A DNA stretch of 29,579 nt. Source: an uncultured Comamonadaceae bacterium (GTDB lineage Bacteria > Pseudomonadota > Gammaproteobacteria > Burkholderiales > Burkholderiaceae). Below the pieces are notes generated by a model. The model was not told where the DNA came from, did no database searches, and worked only from the letters and a program-made list of their open reading frames with translations. The stretch spans positions 1 through 29,579 of the forward strand of contig CAMLSD010000064.1 of the NCBI GenBank assembly GCA_946482595.1. The letters run 5' to 3'. The position numbers were made by a program, and so were the translations under genes. Shown piece by piece: positions 7,336 to 15,488 of this stretch (positions are counted from its first letter, which is position 1; each line of letters starts with the position of its first letter).

Positions 7336-8880
7336 ATGCCCGAACAACCCACTCCCCTGCCCCACGCCCTGCGTGCCACCGACCCTGCCGGCGCCAGCTT
7401 CTATGACCGCTTCTGCGGCACGTTGATGGTCCAGGGCTGCACCAGCGACGCTGGCAAGTCCACCCTGGTGGCGGCCCTGGGCCGCATCTTTCGCCGGCAT
7501 GGTCGCCGTGTGGCGCCGTTCAAGCCGCAGAACATGGCGCTGAACTCGGCCGTCACCGCCGACGGCGGCGAGATCGGCCGGGCCCAGGCCCTGCAGGCCC
7601 AGGCCTGCGGGCTGGAGCCGCATACCGACATGAACCCGGTGCTGCTCAAGCCGAACACCGATGTCGGTGCGCAGGTGATCATCCAGGGCCAGGCGCGCTT
7701 CAACGCTGATGCACTGGCCTATCACGAGTACAAGCCGCTGGCGATGCCCTATGTGCTGCAGAGCCACCAGCGCCTGTGTGCCGCCCATGAGGTGGTGGTG
7801 GTCGAAGGCGCGGGCAGCCCGGCCGAAGTCAACCTGCGCGACCGCGACATCGCCAACATGGGTTTTGCCGAAGCCGTGGACTGCCCGGTCATCCTGGTGG
7901 CCGACATCGACCGCGGCGGGGTGTTCGCCCACCTGCTCGGCACACTCGACTGCCTGAGCGACAGCGAACGCGCACGCGTGCGCGGTTTCGTGATCAATCG
8001 CTTCCGCGGCGACATCACCCTGCTCGAGCCCGGGCTGGACTGGCTGGAGGCGCGCACCGGCAAGCCCGTGCTGGGCGTGCTGCCCTACCTGCAGGGCCTG
8101 GTGCTCGATGCCGAGGACGCGCTGCCGGTCACCGCCAGGCCGCGGGCGGCGGGCAGCCTGCGGGTGGTGGTCCCGGTGCTGCCGCGCATTTCGAACCACA
8201 CCGACTTCGACGCGTTGCGGGCCCACCCCGACGTCGAGCTGATCCTGGCCCACCCGGGCCAGCCACTGCCTGGGGCCGACCTGATCGTGCTGCCCGGCAG
8301 CAAGAGCGTGCAGGGCGACCTGGCCGAACTGCGCCGCCGCGGCTGGGACCGCGCCATCGCCCGCCACCTGCGCCTGGGCGGCAAGCTCATCGGCATCTGC
8401 GGCGGCATGCAGATGCTGGGCCAGGCCGTGCATGACCCGCACGGGCTCGAAGGTGCGGCCGGCTCGATGCCGGGCCTGGGCCTGCTGGACCTGGAAACCA
8501 CCCTGGCCCCGGCCAAGCAGTTGCGCCGCGTCACGGGCCGCTTCGGCCCGCATCTGCAAGGGGAAGCCAGCGTGCGCGGCTATGAGATCCATGCCGGCGT
8601 GACGACCGGCGCGGCACTGGCCCGCCCTGCCCTTTGGCTGGACGACCACCGCCCCGATGGTGCGGTGGACGATGCCGACCAGATCCTGGCCACCTATGTG
8701 CACGGCCTGTTCGACACGCCCGAGGCGCTGGATGGCCTGCTGCGCTGGGCCGGCGCCACGCCGCAGACCCGCGTCGACCTGGACGCCCTGCGCGAGGCCA
8801 GCCTGGAACGGCTGGCCGACGCCGTGGAAGCGGCCATCCCCGACCGCGCCTGGGCGCGGGCCGGGCTAGTCGGTTTGTAG
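7336..8880 (+). CDS. cobQ: Cobyric acid synthase
   Basis: 514 residues. It amidates the b, d, e and g side chains of adenosylcobyrinic acid a,c-diamide, using glutamine and ATP. The N-terminal half is a dethiobiotin-synthase-like ATPase with [20 protein letters not shown] (residues 30-49), [13 protein letters not shown], and [20 protein letters not shown] in two parts. The C-terminal half is a CobQ-type glutamine amidotransferase with [11 protein letters not shown], the nucleophile Cys355 in [10 protein letters not shown], and late HAGVTTG and TYVHGLFD segments. The N-terminus is about 25 residues longer than minimal CobQ proteins. It is divergent from cbiB and converges on the flavoprotein gene with a 15-bp tail overlap. 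Confidence 0.97.
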   Translation: MPEQPTPLPHALRATDPAGASFYDRFCGTLMVQGCTSDAGKSTLVAALGRIFRRHGRRVAPFKPQNMALNSAVTADGGEIGRAQALQAQACGLEPHTDMNPVLLKPNTDVGAQVIIQGQARFNADALAYHEYKPLAMPYVLQSHQRLCAAHEVVVVEGAGSPAEVNLRDRDIANMGFAEAVDCPVILVADIDRGGVFAHLLGTLDCLSDSERARVRGFVINRFRGDITLLEPGLDWLEARTGKPVLGVLPYLQGLVLDAEDALPVTARPRAAGSLRVVVPVLPRISNHTDFDALRAHPDVELILAHPGQPLPGADLIVLPGSKSVQGDLAELRRRGWDRAIARHLRLGGKLIGICGGMQMLGQAVHDPHGLEGAAGSMPGLGLLDLETTLAPAKQLRRVTGRFGPHLQGEASVRGYEIHAGVTTGAALARPALWLDDHRPDGAVDDADQILATYVHGLFDTPEALDGLLRWAGATPQTRVDLDALREASLERLADAVEAAIPDRAWARAGLVGL

Positions 8881-10170
8881 GCGGTCGCGGCGCAGCCAGG
8901 CCACCACGCCCTCGCCGGCGCGCACACCGCTGGCCATGCAGGCGCTCAGCAGGTAGCCGCCGGTGGGCGCCTCCCAGTCGAGCATCTCGCCGGCGCAGAA
9001 GGTGCCCGGCAGTTGCTTGAGCATCAGGTGCTCGTCGAGTGCCTCGAAGCGCACCCCGCCGGCCGTGCTGATCGCCTCGTCGATGGGCCGGGCGGCCAGC
9101 AGGCGGATCGGCAGGGCCTTGATCGCAGCCGCCAGCTGGGGCAGGTCCTGGAAAGACGCGCGGTCGAGCATCTCGTGCAGCAGGGCCGCCTTCACGCCGG
9201 TCAGGCCCAGTCGGCTGTGCAGATGGCTCGACAAGGACCGCGTGCCGCGCGGGTGAGTCACTTCGGCCAGCACCTGCGCGGGCGTGCGGGCCGGCAGCAG
9301 GTCCAGCTCGAACTCGGTCCAGCCGTCCCGGTCGATCGCATCGCGCAGCTCGGCGGCAAAGGCGTAGATCAGGCTGCCCTCGACACCGGTCTCGGTGAGC
9401 ACGAATTCGCCTTGCCGCCGGGCCACCGTGCCATCGGGCCGGCGCACCTGGACGGCCACCGACTTCAGCGGCTGCCCTGCAAACTTGCTGCGCAGGTGGT
9501 CGGTCCAGCCCGGCACCCACGCGTCGCCCTCAGGGTGCGCGGCATCAAAGCCGCAGTTGGCCGGGCGCAGCGGCGCCACCTCGACGCCCCGTGCTTCCAG
9601 CCAGGGTTTCCAGCGGCCGTCCGAGCCCAGGCGGGCCCAGCTCGCGCCCCCCAGCGCCAGCACGGTGGCCGCCGGGCGCACCAGCATCTCGCCGGCCGGC
9701 GACAGCAGCCGCAGCGCGCCATCGTCCGTCCAGCCCTGCCAGCGGTGCCGCATGTGGAGCTTCACGCCGCGCTCGCGCAGCCGGTGCAGCCAGGCACGCA
9801 GCAGGGGCGCCGCCTTCATGTCGGTCGGGAACACCCGGCCCGAAGTGCCGACAAAGGTCGACACGCCCAGGCCGTGAGCCCAGTCGCGCAGTGCGCCGGG
9901 CGTGAAGTCGCGCAGCATCGCGGCGATCTCGTCCCGACGCTCGCCGTAGCGCTGCACGAAAGGCTCGATCGGCTCCGAGTGCGTGAGGTTGAGCCCGCCC
10001 TTGCCGGCCAGCAGGAACTTGCGGCCGGCCGACGGCATGGCGTCGACCACATCGACGGCCAGGCCATGGCGGCTGATGCATTCGGCCGCCATCAGGCCGG
10101 CGGGCCCGGCACCGATCACGACCACCGCGTCGCCGCGGTCGCCCCACGCGCCTGAGGTGCCTGCCGTCAT
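8866..10170 (-). CDS. NAD(P)/FAD-dependent oxidoreductase, BaiN/HI0933-like (TIGR03862-type flavoprotein)
   Basis: 434 residues, cytoplasmic flavoprotein of unknown substrate. Rossmann FAD-binding motif [15 protein letters not shown] near residues 16-30, followed by [18 protein letters not shown], which is the hallmark of the HI0933/BaiN family, and a C-terminal FAD segment [20 protein letters not shown]. The related BaiN enzymes reduce unsaturated bile-acid intermediates, but the family is broad and I make no substrate call. The ATG at 10170 overlaps the TGA of the upstream thiamine-diphosphate enzyme (ATGA), so the two are translationally coupled. The stop lies inside the end of cobQ on the opposite strand. 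Confidence 0.9.
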   Translation of the reverse strand: MTAGTSGAWGDRGDAVVVIGAGPAGLMAAECISRHGLAVDVVDAMPSAGRKFLLAGKGGLNLTHSEPIEPFVQRYGERRDEIAAMLRDFTPGALRDWAHGLGVSTFVGTSGRVFPTDMKAAPLLRAWLHRLRERGVKLHMRHRWQGWTDDGALRLLSPAGEMLVRPAATVLALGGASWARLGSDGRWKPWLEARGVEVAPLRPANCGFDAAHPEGDAWVPGWTDHLRSKFAGQPLKSVAVQVRRPDGTVARRQGEFVLTETGVEGSLIYAFAAELRDAIDRDGWTEFELDLLPARTPAQVLAEVTHPRGTRSLSSHLHSRLGLTGVKAALLHEMLDRASFQDLPQLAAAIKALPIRLLAARPIDEAISTAGGVRFEALDEHLMLKQLPGTFCAGEMLDWEAPTGGYLLSACMASGVRAGEGVVAWLRRDRLQTD

Positions 10171-11897
10171 CCGCGCGAGCGCGCCGCTGCGCGAATGCCG
10201 CTGAGCGTGGCGCGACTGGTGCTCACCTCGGCATCGAGCCGAAGGTGCAGCAAGGTGGGCGCCTCTCGGTGCATCGCGGCCTCGAAGGCAGGCGCGAACT
10301 CGGCCGTGGCCTGCACCGTGTCGGCCGCCCAGCCGTAGGCACGGGCCAGCGCCGCAAAGTCGGGGTTGAACAGGTCGCTGCCCGACACCCGTCCCGGGAA
10401 CTCACGCTCCTGGTGCATGCGAATGGTGCCGTAGGTGCCGTTGTCGACAACGATCACCACCAGCGGCGCGCTGCCCGGCCGGCGGTAGCCGGTGGCGGTG
10501 GCCAGCTCCTGGCCGGTCATCAGGAAATCGCCGTCGCCGGCGATGTTGACGACGGCCCGCTCAGGCTGCAGCAGGCTGGCCGCAATGGCCGCCGGCACGC
10601 CATAGCCCATGGCGCCCGAGGTGGGCGCCAGCTGGCTGCGACGGCTGCGCACCAGACCAGGGTAGCGGTAGTAGCGGTGCAGCCAGCCCGAGTAGTTGCC
10701 CGCACCGTTGGTGAGCACCGCATCGGGGTGGCCGCTGGCCTCCAGCACACGCTGCATCGTCTTGACGACCTCCGCCATGTCCAGCGGGCCGGGGGCGGGC
10801 GTGGCTTCGAGGTTGGCGAGGTAGTCGGCCTGGGCGCCGGCCGTCCAGTCGGTCCAGGGCACGGCCGTGGGTGCGGCCAGGGCTTCGAGCGCCCGTGCGG
10901 CACTGGCCATCGACGACTGCAGCAGCAGGTCGGCGGCATAGACCCGGCCAAGCTCCTCGGCGCCGGCATGGATGTGCACCAGCTTCTGGCGCGGCCGGGG
11001 GGCCTCGATCAGGGTGTAGGTGCCGGTGGTCATCTCGCCCAGGCGCGGACCGACCGCCAGGATCAGGTCGGCGTCGCGCACGCGCTGTGCCAGGCGCGGG
11101 TTGATGCCGATCCCCACGTCGCCCGCATAGAGCGGGTGACGGTTGTCGAACAGGTCCTGGAAGCGGAAGGCGCAGCCCACCGGCAGCTGCCAGTTTTCGG
11201 CAAAGCGCTGAAGGCAGCGCGCCGCCTCGGCATCCCAGCCGCCGCCGCCGGCAATCACCAGGGGGCGCTCGGCGGCCATCAGCATGGCACGCAGGTCGCG
11301 CAGCCCGCCGGGTGCCGGCCAGGCATGCGCCGGTTCGGCCCGCGGCAGCACCGGCACCGCGGTGGGCTGCATCAGCATGTCCTCAGGCAGCGCCAGCACC
11401 ACCGGACCGGGCCGCCCCTGCATGGCCACATGAAAGGCACGCGCCACGTACTCGGGCAGGCGGTCGGCCCGATCGACCTCGGCCACCCACTTGGCAAAAC
11501 CCAGGGTACTGGGGCCGAACATGGCCCGGTAGTCCACTTCCTGGAAGGCCTCGCGATCGCGCACGTCGGCACCGACCTGGCCCACGAACAGGATCATCGG
11601 CGTGGAGTCCTGGAAGGCGGTGTGCACGCCGATGCTGGCATTGGTGGCGCCTGGCCCGCGGGTGACGAAACAGATACCCGGGCGCCCCGTCAGCTTGCCC
11701 TGGGCCTCGGCCATGAAAGCCGCGCCGCCTTCCTGGCGGCAGGCGACAAAACGGATGCGATCACGGTGCTCGTGCAGGCCGTCCAGCACGGCCAGGTAGC
11801 TTTCGCCCGGCACGCCAAAGACCGTGTCCACGCCCTGTGCGATCAGGGCCTCGACAAGGACATGGCCGGCCAGGCGGGCCGTCGGGGAGTCGGACAT
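10167..11897 (-). CDS. Thiamine-diphosphate-binding enzyme, acetolactate-synthase superfamily
   Basis: 576 residues with the three-domain layout of ThDP enzymes. N-terminal Pyr domain with the cofactor-activating Glu32 in FGVPGESYL and RQEGGAAFMAEAQGKLTGRPG; central domain with RPLVIAGGGGWDAEA; C-terminal PP domain with TSGAMGYGVPAAIAA and the Mg-ThDP motif starting at GDGDFLMTGQEL and ending near VDNGTYG. Starts at ATG 11897 with a Shine-Dalgarno (GAGGAA, 7 nt upstream). It is not paired with an IlvN-type regulatory subunit, so it is unlikely to be the biosynthetic acetolactate synthase. Glyoxylate carboligase, benzoylformate-decarboxylase-like or oxalyl-CoA-like activities are all possible; residues alone do not decide. 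The downstream coupled flavoprotein may act in the same pathway. Confidence 0.9.
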   Translation of the reverse strand: MSDSPTARLAGHVLVEALIAQGVDTVFGVPGESYLAVLDGLHEHRDRIRFVACRQEGGAAFMAEAQGKLTGRPGICFVTRGPGATNASIGVHTAFQDSTPMILFVGQVGADVRDREAFQEVDYRAMFGPSTLGFAKWVAEVDRADRLPEYVARAFHVAMQGRPGPVVLALPEDMLMQPTAVPVLPRAEPAHAWPAPGGLRDLRAMLMAAERPLVIAGGGGWDAEAARCLQRFAENWQLPVGCAFRFQDLFDNRHPLYAGDVGIGINPRLAQRVRDADLILAVGPRLGEMTTGTYTLIEAPRPRQKLVHIHAGAEELGRVYAADLLLQSSMASAARALEALAAPTAVPWTDWTAGAQADYLANLEATPAPGPLDMAEVVKTMQRVLEASGHPDAVLTNGAGNYSGWLHRYYRYPGLVRSRRSQLAPTSGAMGYGVPAAIAASLLQPERAVVNIAGDGDFLMTGQELATATGYRRPGSAPLVVIVVDNGTYGTIRMHQEREFPGRVSGSDLFNPDFAALARAYGWAADTVQATAEFAPAFEAAMHREAPTLLHLRLDAEVSTSRATLSGIRAAARSRG

Positions 11898-12114
11898 GGG
11901 ACGTTCCTCGGAAGATTCGACACGGCGATTATCCCGGGCGCAGGGCACGGTCCCCGGAACAGGGGACAACCCGGGCCGACCCCCTTGGAGCGGCGGACCA
12001 AGCCCGACAGAATCCGCTGCCATCACATCCACCGGCCCTTTCCGGGCCCTGCGTCATGAGGCACACCCTGTTCAACCGCCCGTCCCGGGCCACTGCGTCG
12101 GACGGCGAACGGTC
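11898..12114. promoter_or_regulatory. Divergent intergenic region with hairpin, ThDP enzyme / alpha-beta hydrolase
   Basis: 217 bp between divergent starts. On the minus strand GATAAT (11933-11928) is a good -10-like hexamer placing a transcription start some 25 nt before the ThDP-enzyme ATG; no clear -35 precedes it. Just upstream is a perfect 6-bp inverted repeat with a 6-nt loop (GTCCCC/GGGGAC, 11950-11967), flanked at 11933-11939 and 11970-11976 by two copies of CCCGGGC that could extend the symmetry. This may be an operator. Nothing else is recognised. Confidence 0.35.
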
Positions 12115-12954
12115 ATGAGCCTGCATCACGTCGAAGTCTCCGGCGTCACGCTGCATGTCGACGACATCGGCCACGGCGAGCCCGTGCTGATGCTGCCCGG
12201 CATGCTGTGTGACATCAGCCTGTTCGACCACCAGGCCCAGGCGCTCGCACGCCACTGCCGCGTGATCCGCCCGGACTGGCGCGGCCACGGTTACAGCACG
12301 GCCCCAAGCACGCCGTGGAGCCTGGAGCGGCTGGTCGAGGACATCCGCGCGGTGTGCAATGCGCTGCAGCTCGAGCGGGTGACGCTGGCCGGCTTCAGCC
12401 TGGGCGGCATGGTGGCGATGCGCTATGCGCTGGCGCACCCCACCCGGGTGCGCGCGCTGGTGCTGATGAACACGAGCGGGCAGGCCGAGGACGGCTGGCG
12501 CCGGTTCAAGTTCCATGCACTGGCCAACATGGCCGGCACGCTGGGCATGGTGCCCTTCCTGACGGGTGAAGCCGCCAAGGCGATGTTCTCGCCGCAGTTC
12601 CGCGCAGACCGGCCCGAGGTCGTGGCGCAATGGCGCCAGCGGCTCGGCCGCATGGACGGCAAGGTCGTGCGCAATGTCGTGCGCATGGTCGCCGACCGCA
12701 ACGACGTGCTGCCCGAACTGCGGGCCCTGCGCGTGCCCACCCTGGTGGTGGCCGGTGCGCACGATGCCAACACGCCACCAGCCCATTCGACGGCGCTGGC
12801 GTCCAGCCTGTCGCGCTCGCTGATCAAGACGGTGGCAGCCAGCGGACACGCCACGCCGCTGGAGCAGCCGGACGAACTGCTCACCGAGATCTCGGTGTTC
12901 CTGACGACCTGCGGCGTGCTGGCACCCGCCGGCGCGCTGCCGCTCGCAGCCTGA
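12115..12954 (+). CDS. Alpha/beta fold hydrolase
   Basis: 279 residues, cytoplasmic alpha/beta hydrolase. Visible: oxyanion region LMLPGMLCDISLFDHQ, the RPDWRGHGYS strand-turn, nucleophile elbow GFSLGG with Ser95, and the remaining triad residues Asp217 (AGAHDANTPP) and His245 (SGHATPLEQP). The closest general type is the 3-oxoadipate enol-lactonase/haloperoxidase/esterase group, but no catabolic operon surrounds it, so the substrate is unknown. The ATG at 12115 was chosen because the homologous region begins there; the frame remains open upstream into the ThDP gene but that part is an antisense shadow. It converges with the MFS gene, 25 bp apart. Confidence 0.9.
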   Translation: MSLHHVEVSGVTLHVDDIGHGEPVLMLPGMLCDISLFDHQAQALARHCRVIRPDWRGHGYSTAPSTPWSLERLVEDIRAVCNALQLERVTLAGFSLGGMVAMRYALAHPTRVRALVLMNTSGQAEDGWRRFKFHALANMAGTLGMVPFLTGEAAKAMFSPQFRADRPEVVAQWRQRLGRMDGKVVRNVVRMVADRNDVLPELRALRVPTLVVAGAHDANTPPAHSTALASSLSRSLIKTVAASGHATPLEQPDELLTEISVFLTTCGVLAPAGALPLAA

Positions 12955-12958
12955 GCCG

Positions 12959-12979
12959 ACCCGGAAGGGCGCGCCGGGT
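12959..12979. terminator. Possible bidirectional hairpin between convergent hydrolase and MFS genes
   Basis: A perfect 6-bp stem ACCCGG/CCGGGT (12959-12964 and 12974-12979) with a 9-nt loop fills the 25-bp gap between the two convergent stop codons. There is no U-tract on either side, so it is at best a weak or Rho-assisted terminator. Confidence 0.35.
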
Positions 12980-14242
12980 TCAGGCCGCCGCCTGGGCTGG
13001 CCGGGCGGCACGGGCCGCAAGGCCTGCCCCCACCAGCGCGGCCGACAGCACGCCAAAGCCCAGTGCAAATGCCGACCCGTGGAACACCGACGCGGGCTGG
13101 CCGTGGTCGAGGATGGCACCGAACACCGGCGCCGCGACGGCAAACCCCAGGTCCAGGCCGGAATACACCGTGCCGTAGACACGGCCCGTGGCCCCGGGCG
13201 GTGCAGCCCGCTTGATCAGCATGTCGCGCGACGGGCCGGCCAGGCCCGTGCCAAAGCCCGCGACGGACGCCACCACCACCGCCACCATCGCAGGCAGCAC
13301 ACCCAGGCCCACGACCACCAGCAGCGCAGCCGAGGCCAGCAGACACACGCCGATCACCTTCTCGAGCCGCGTCACACGGCCCGCCAGGAAGCCGCCGGCC
13401 ACCATGCCGGCCGCGCCGCACAGCATGTAGCCGGTCACGACCATCGAGGTCACCGCCAGCGGCAGGCCGTACATCGACTGCAGCGCCGGACTGGCAAAGC
13501 TCTGGATCGCGCTGAGTGCGCAGGTGGTCCAGAAGAAGAACGAGAAGCACAACCACACCGACGGCAGCTTCAGGAAGGCCAGCGGATGCTCCTGGACCGG
13601 CTGGCCGTCCTTGCGCACCGGGTGCACCCATGCGCCCAGGCGGTCATCGATGGCCTCGCGGTGCCACACCAGCACCAGCAGCACCACGGCCACCACCCCG
13701 GCCGCCGCCAGCGTGGCCACCCGCCATGAACCCGTCGCCGCAGTCAGCCCGGTCAGGAACACAGGGGCGGCCGCCCAGCCGAGGTTGCCGGTGATGCCGT
13801 GCACCGAAAACGCGTGCCCCAGGCGCGGCTGCGAAACGCGCTTGTTCAGGATGGTGAAGTCCACCGGGTGGAAAGGTGCATTGCCCAGCCCTGCCAGCGC
13901 GGACGCCAGCATCAGCCCGTAGTACCCCTGGGCCATGGAGGTCGCCAGCGCCGCGCCGGCAAAACACAGCAGCGCGATGAACAGCACCGGCCGGGCACCG
14001 ACCCGGTCGACCAGAAAACCTGCGAGCGCCTGGCCGATGCCGGAGATGACAAAAAACACCGTCACCAGCAGGCCAAGCTCGGAATAGCTGAGCCCGAAAT
14101 CCCGGATGAACCACGGGAACAGCGGCGGCAGCAGCATATGGAAGAAGTGCGACGTGCCGTGCGCCATGCCGATCAGTGTGATCGTGCGGGCGTCCTGGCG
14201 CCAGGTGACCGCCGCGGAGGCGGAAGAATCGGTTGCAGTCAT
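12980..14242 (-). CDS. Major facilitator superfamily transporter
   Basis: 420 residues with about twelve hydrophobic segments, so an inner-membrane secondary transporter. The N-terminus GMAHGTSHFFHMLLPPLFPWFIRDFGLS (read in two pieces, about residues 25-52) resembles the Fsr (fosmidomycin-resistance) branch. The inter-helix 2-3 motif appears as GFLVDRVGARPVL, and a second, GGFLAGRVTRLEK, follows in the C-terminal half. The ATG at 14242 precedes the first recognisable residues; there is no strong Shine-Dalgarno. It is divergent from an AraC-type regulator 65 bp away, a common arrangement for an efflux pump and its regulator, so drug or metabolite export is likely; the substrate is unknown. Confidence 0.9.
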   Translation of the reverse strand: MTATDSSASAAVTWRQDARTITLIGMAHGTSHFFHMLLPPLFPWFIRDFGLSYSELGLLVTVFFVISGIGQALAGFLVDRVGARPVLFIALLCFAGAALATSMAQGYYGLMLASALAGLGNAPFHPVDFTILNKRVSQPRLGHAFSVHGITGNLGWAAAPVFLTGLTAATGSWRVATLAAAGVVAVVLLVLVWHREAIDDRLGAWVHPVRKDGQPVQEHPLAFLKLPSVWLCFSFFFWTTCALSAIQSFASPALQSMYGLPLAVTSMVVTGYMLCGAAGMVAGGFLAGRVTRLEKVIGVCLLASAALLVVVGLGVLPAMVAVVVASVAGFGTGLAGPSRDMLIKRAAPPGATGRVYGTVYSGLDLGFAVAAPVFGAILDHGQPASVFHGSAFALGFGVLSAALVGAGLAARAARPAQAAA

Positions 14243-14307
14243 GGGATGAATGGTAGGCCGGGCAGACGCGGCAGGTTTACGATAGCAGGACAACTTCTGT
14301 CGAGAAC

Positions 14308-15231
14308 ATGCCAAGCTCGCCCACCCCGCCGTCACAGCGCCCTGCCGTCAGCACGCCGCGCCCTGGCCCGTCCGAACGTGTAATGGCGCGGGTCGGCCCG
14401 CTGACCCCGCACCTGTACGTGCCCACGGCGCAGCGCCCGGTGCGCGCCAAGCTGCACCGGCTGCGCAGCGACACGCTGGTGGTGCCACACAGCCACCCCT
14501 GGGGGCAGCTGGCGTTTTCGACCACCGGCGTGACCCGCCTGACCGTCGCCCGCGGCACCTACATCGTGCCGCCGAGCCGGGTGCTGTGGATCCCGCCGAA
14601 CGTGGAACATGCGGTGACGGTGCTCGAGGACTCCGACCTGCGAACGCTGTACCTGCACCAGGGCGACGGCCGGATCGGGCCCGGCGTGCCCCGGGCCCAG
14701 CAGGCGCCGTGGCAGGCCTGTCGTGTGCTGGAGGTGTCGGCGCTGCTGCGTGCCCTGGTGCTGGAGATGTCCATCCGGCCCGACGACGCCACGCCGCTGT
14801 CGGCCGACGAACTGGCCCGCGAACGCCTGCTCAGCGCCCTGGTGCTGGACGAACTGCGCCGGGCCCGCCCGGTGCCGCTGGGCGTGGACCTGCCGACCGA
14901 CAAGCGCCTGCGCAGCCTGTGCGAGGCCATCCTGGACGACCCGACACGCCACGACACCCTGGAAGGCTGGGCGCGTGACAGCGGCGCCAGCGTGCGCACC
15001 TTGTCGCGCCTGTTCCGCCAGGAGCTGGGCACCAGCTTTGCGCAGTGGCGCCAGCAGGTGCTGCTGGCCAAGGCGCTGGTGCTGGCAGCCCGTCGGGTGC
15101 CGATGAGCCATATCGCCGCGGAGCTGGGCTATGCCAGTGCCAGCGCCTTCAGCGCGATGGTTCGCCGCTCGGTCGGCGAGCCGCCGAGCCGGTTCTTCGG
15201 CCAGGCCGCAGCGCTGCCGGCCGAATCATGA
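14308..15231 (+). CDS. AraC-family transcriptional regulator with N-terminal cupin
   Basis: 307 residues. The N-terminal sensing domain has a cupin look (VVPHSHPWGQLAFSTTGV, then GTYIVPPSRVLWIPPNVEHAV, each read in parts, about residues 60-105). The C-terminal half holds two helix-turn-helix motifs: the first around ARDSGASVRTLSRLFRQELG, the second around MSHIAAELGYASASAFSAMVR, ending in GEPPSRFF, the usual AraC signature end. It probably regulates the divergent MFS gene in response to that transporter's substrate, comparable in layout to NimR-NimT of E. coli. The start could also be the internal ATG at 14383, since the first 25 residues are Pro/Ser-rich. Confidence 0.92.
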   Translation: MPSSPTPPSQRPAVSTPRPGPSERVMARVGPLTPHLYVPTAQRPVRAKLHRLRSDTLVVPHSHPWGQLAFSTTGVTRLTVARGTYIVPPSRVLWIPPNVEHAVTVLEDSDLRTLYLHQGDGRIGPGVPRAQQAPWQACRVLEVSALLRALVLEMSIRPDDATPLSADELARERLLSALVLDELRRARPVPLGVDLPTDKRLRSLCEAILDDPTRHDTLEGWARDSGASVRTLSRLFRQELGTSFAQWRQQVLLAKALVLAARRVPMSHIAAELGYASASAFSAMVRRSVGEPPSRFFGQAAALPAES

Positions 15232-15332
15232 ACGTCCTGTTGCACCTGAAAACTCTGCTTCCTTCTGGCCAACCGCCTGTCGCGGCGATCTGACCGCTGG
15301 GCAGGCGCCCCTTGTCGCCCCCCGGAAGAGGG

Positions 15333-15361
15333 ATGACTTCGGCGGCACAGGCGCCTACAGT
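15333..15361 (+). promoter_or_regulatory. Candidate sigma-70 promoter before the first Roadblock-like gene
   Basis: ATGACT (15333-15338) and TACAGT (15356-15361) match the -35 and -10 hexamers at 4 of 6 positions each with a 17-nt spacer. It lies in the 257-bp gap between the AraC gene and the gene starting at 15489. Downstream, the leader contains a 7-bp inverted repeat GCCACAG/CTGTGGC (15414-15420, 15434-15440) and a near direct repeat GGGTCGACGAT / GGGTCGTCGAT (15379-15389, 15447-15457). Confidence 0.3.
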
Positions 15362-15488
15362 CGATTCACGTGCAGTACGGGTCGACGATCCGCGGAAAGC
15401 CCATGCCCGCCCGGCCACAGCCGGGTCAGCGGCCTGTGGCAGCACCGGGTCGTCGATGCGCCAGGCCCCCGCTCGAAAGGATGCCGCC

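Noticed and set aside
7207..8703. Extension of the cbiB frame upstream into the cobQ region (minus strand)
   Set aside because: The frame stays open by chance opposite cobQ. The family N-terminus begins near MLPELTVF, so the start at 7206 is kept.
10245..12059. A 604-codon plus-strand frame opposite the ThDP enzyme
   Set aside because: Antisense shadow of a gene with clear ThDP motifs; composition is Gln/His/Gly-rich and lacks domains.
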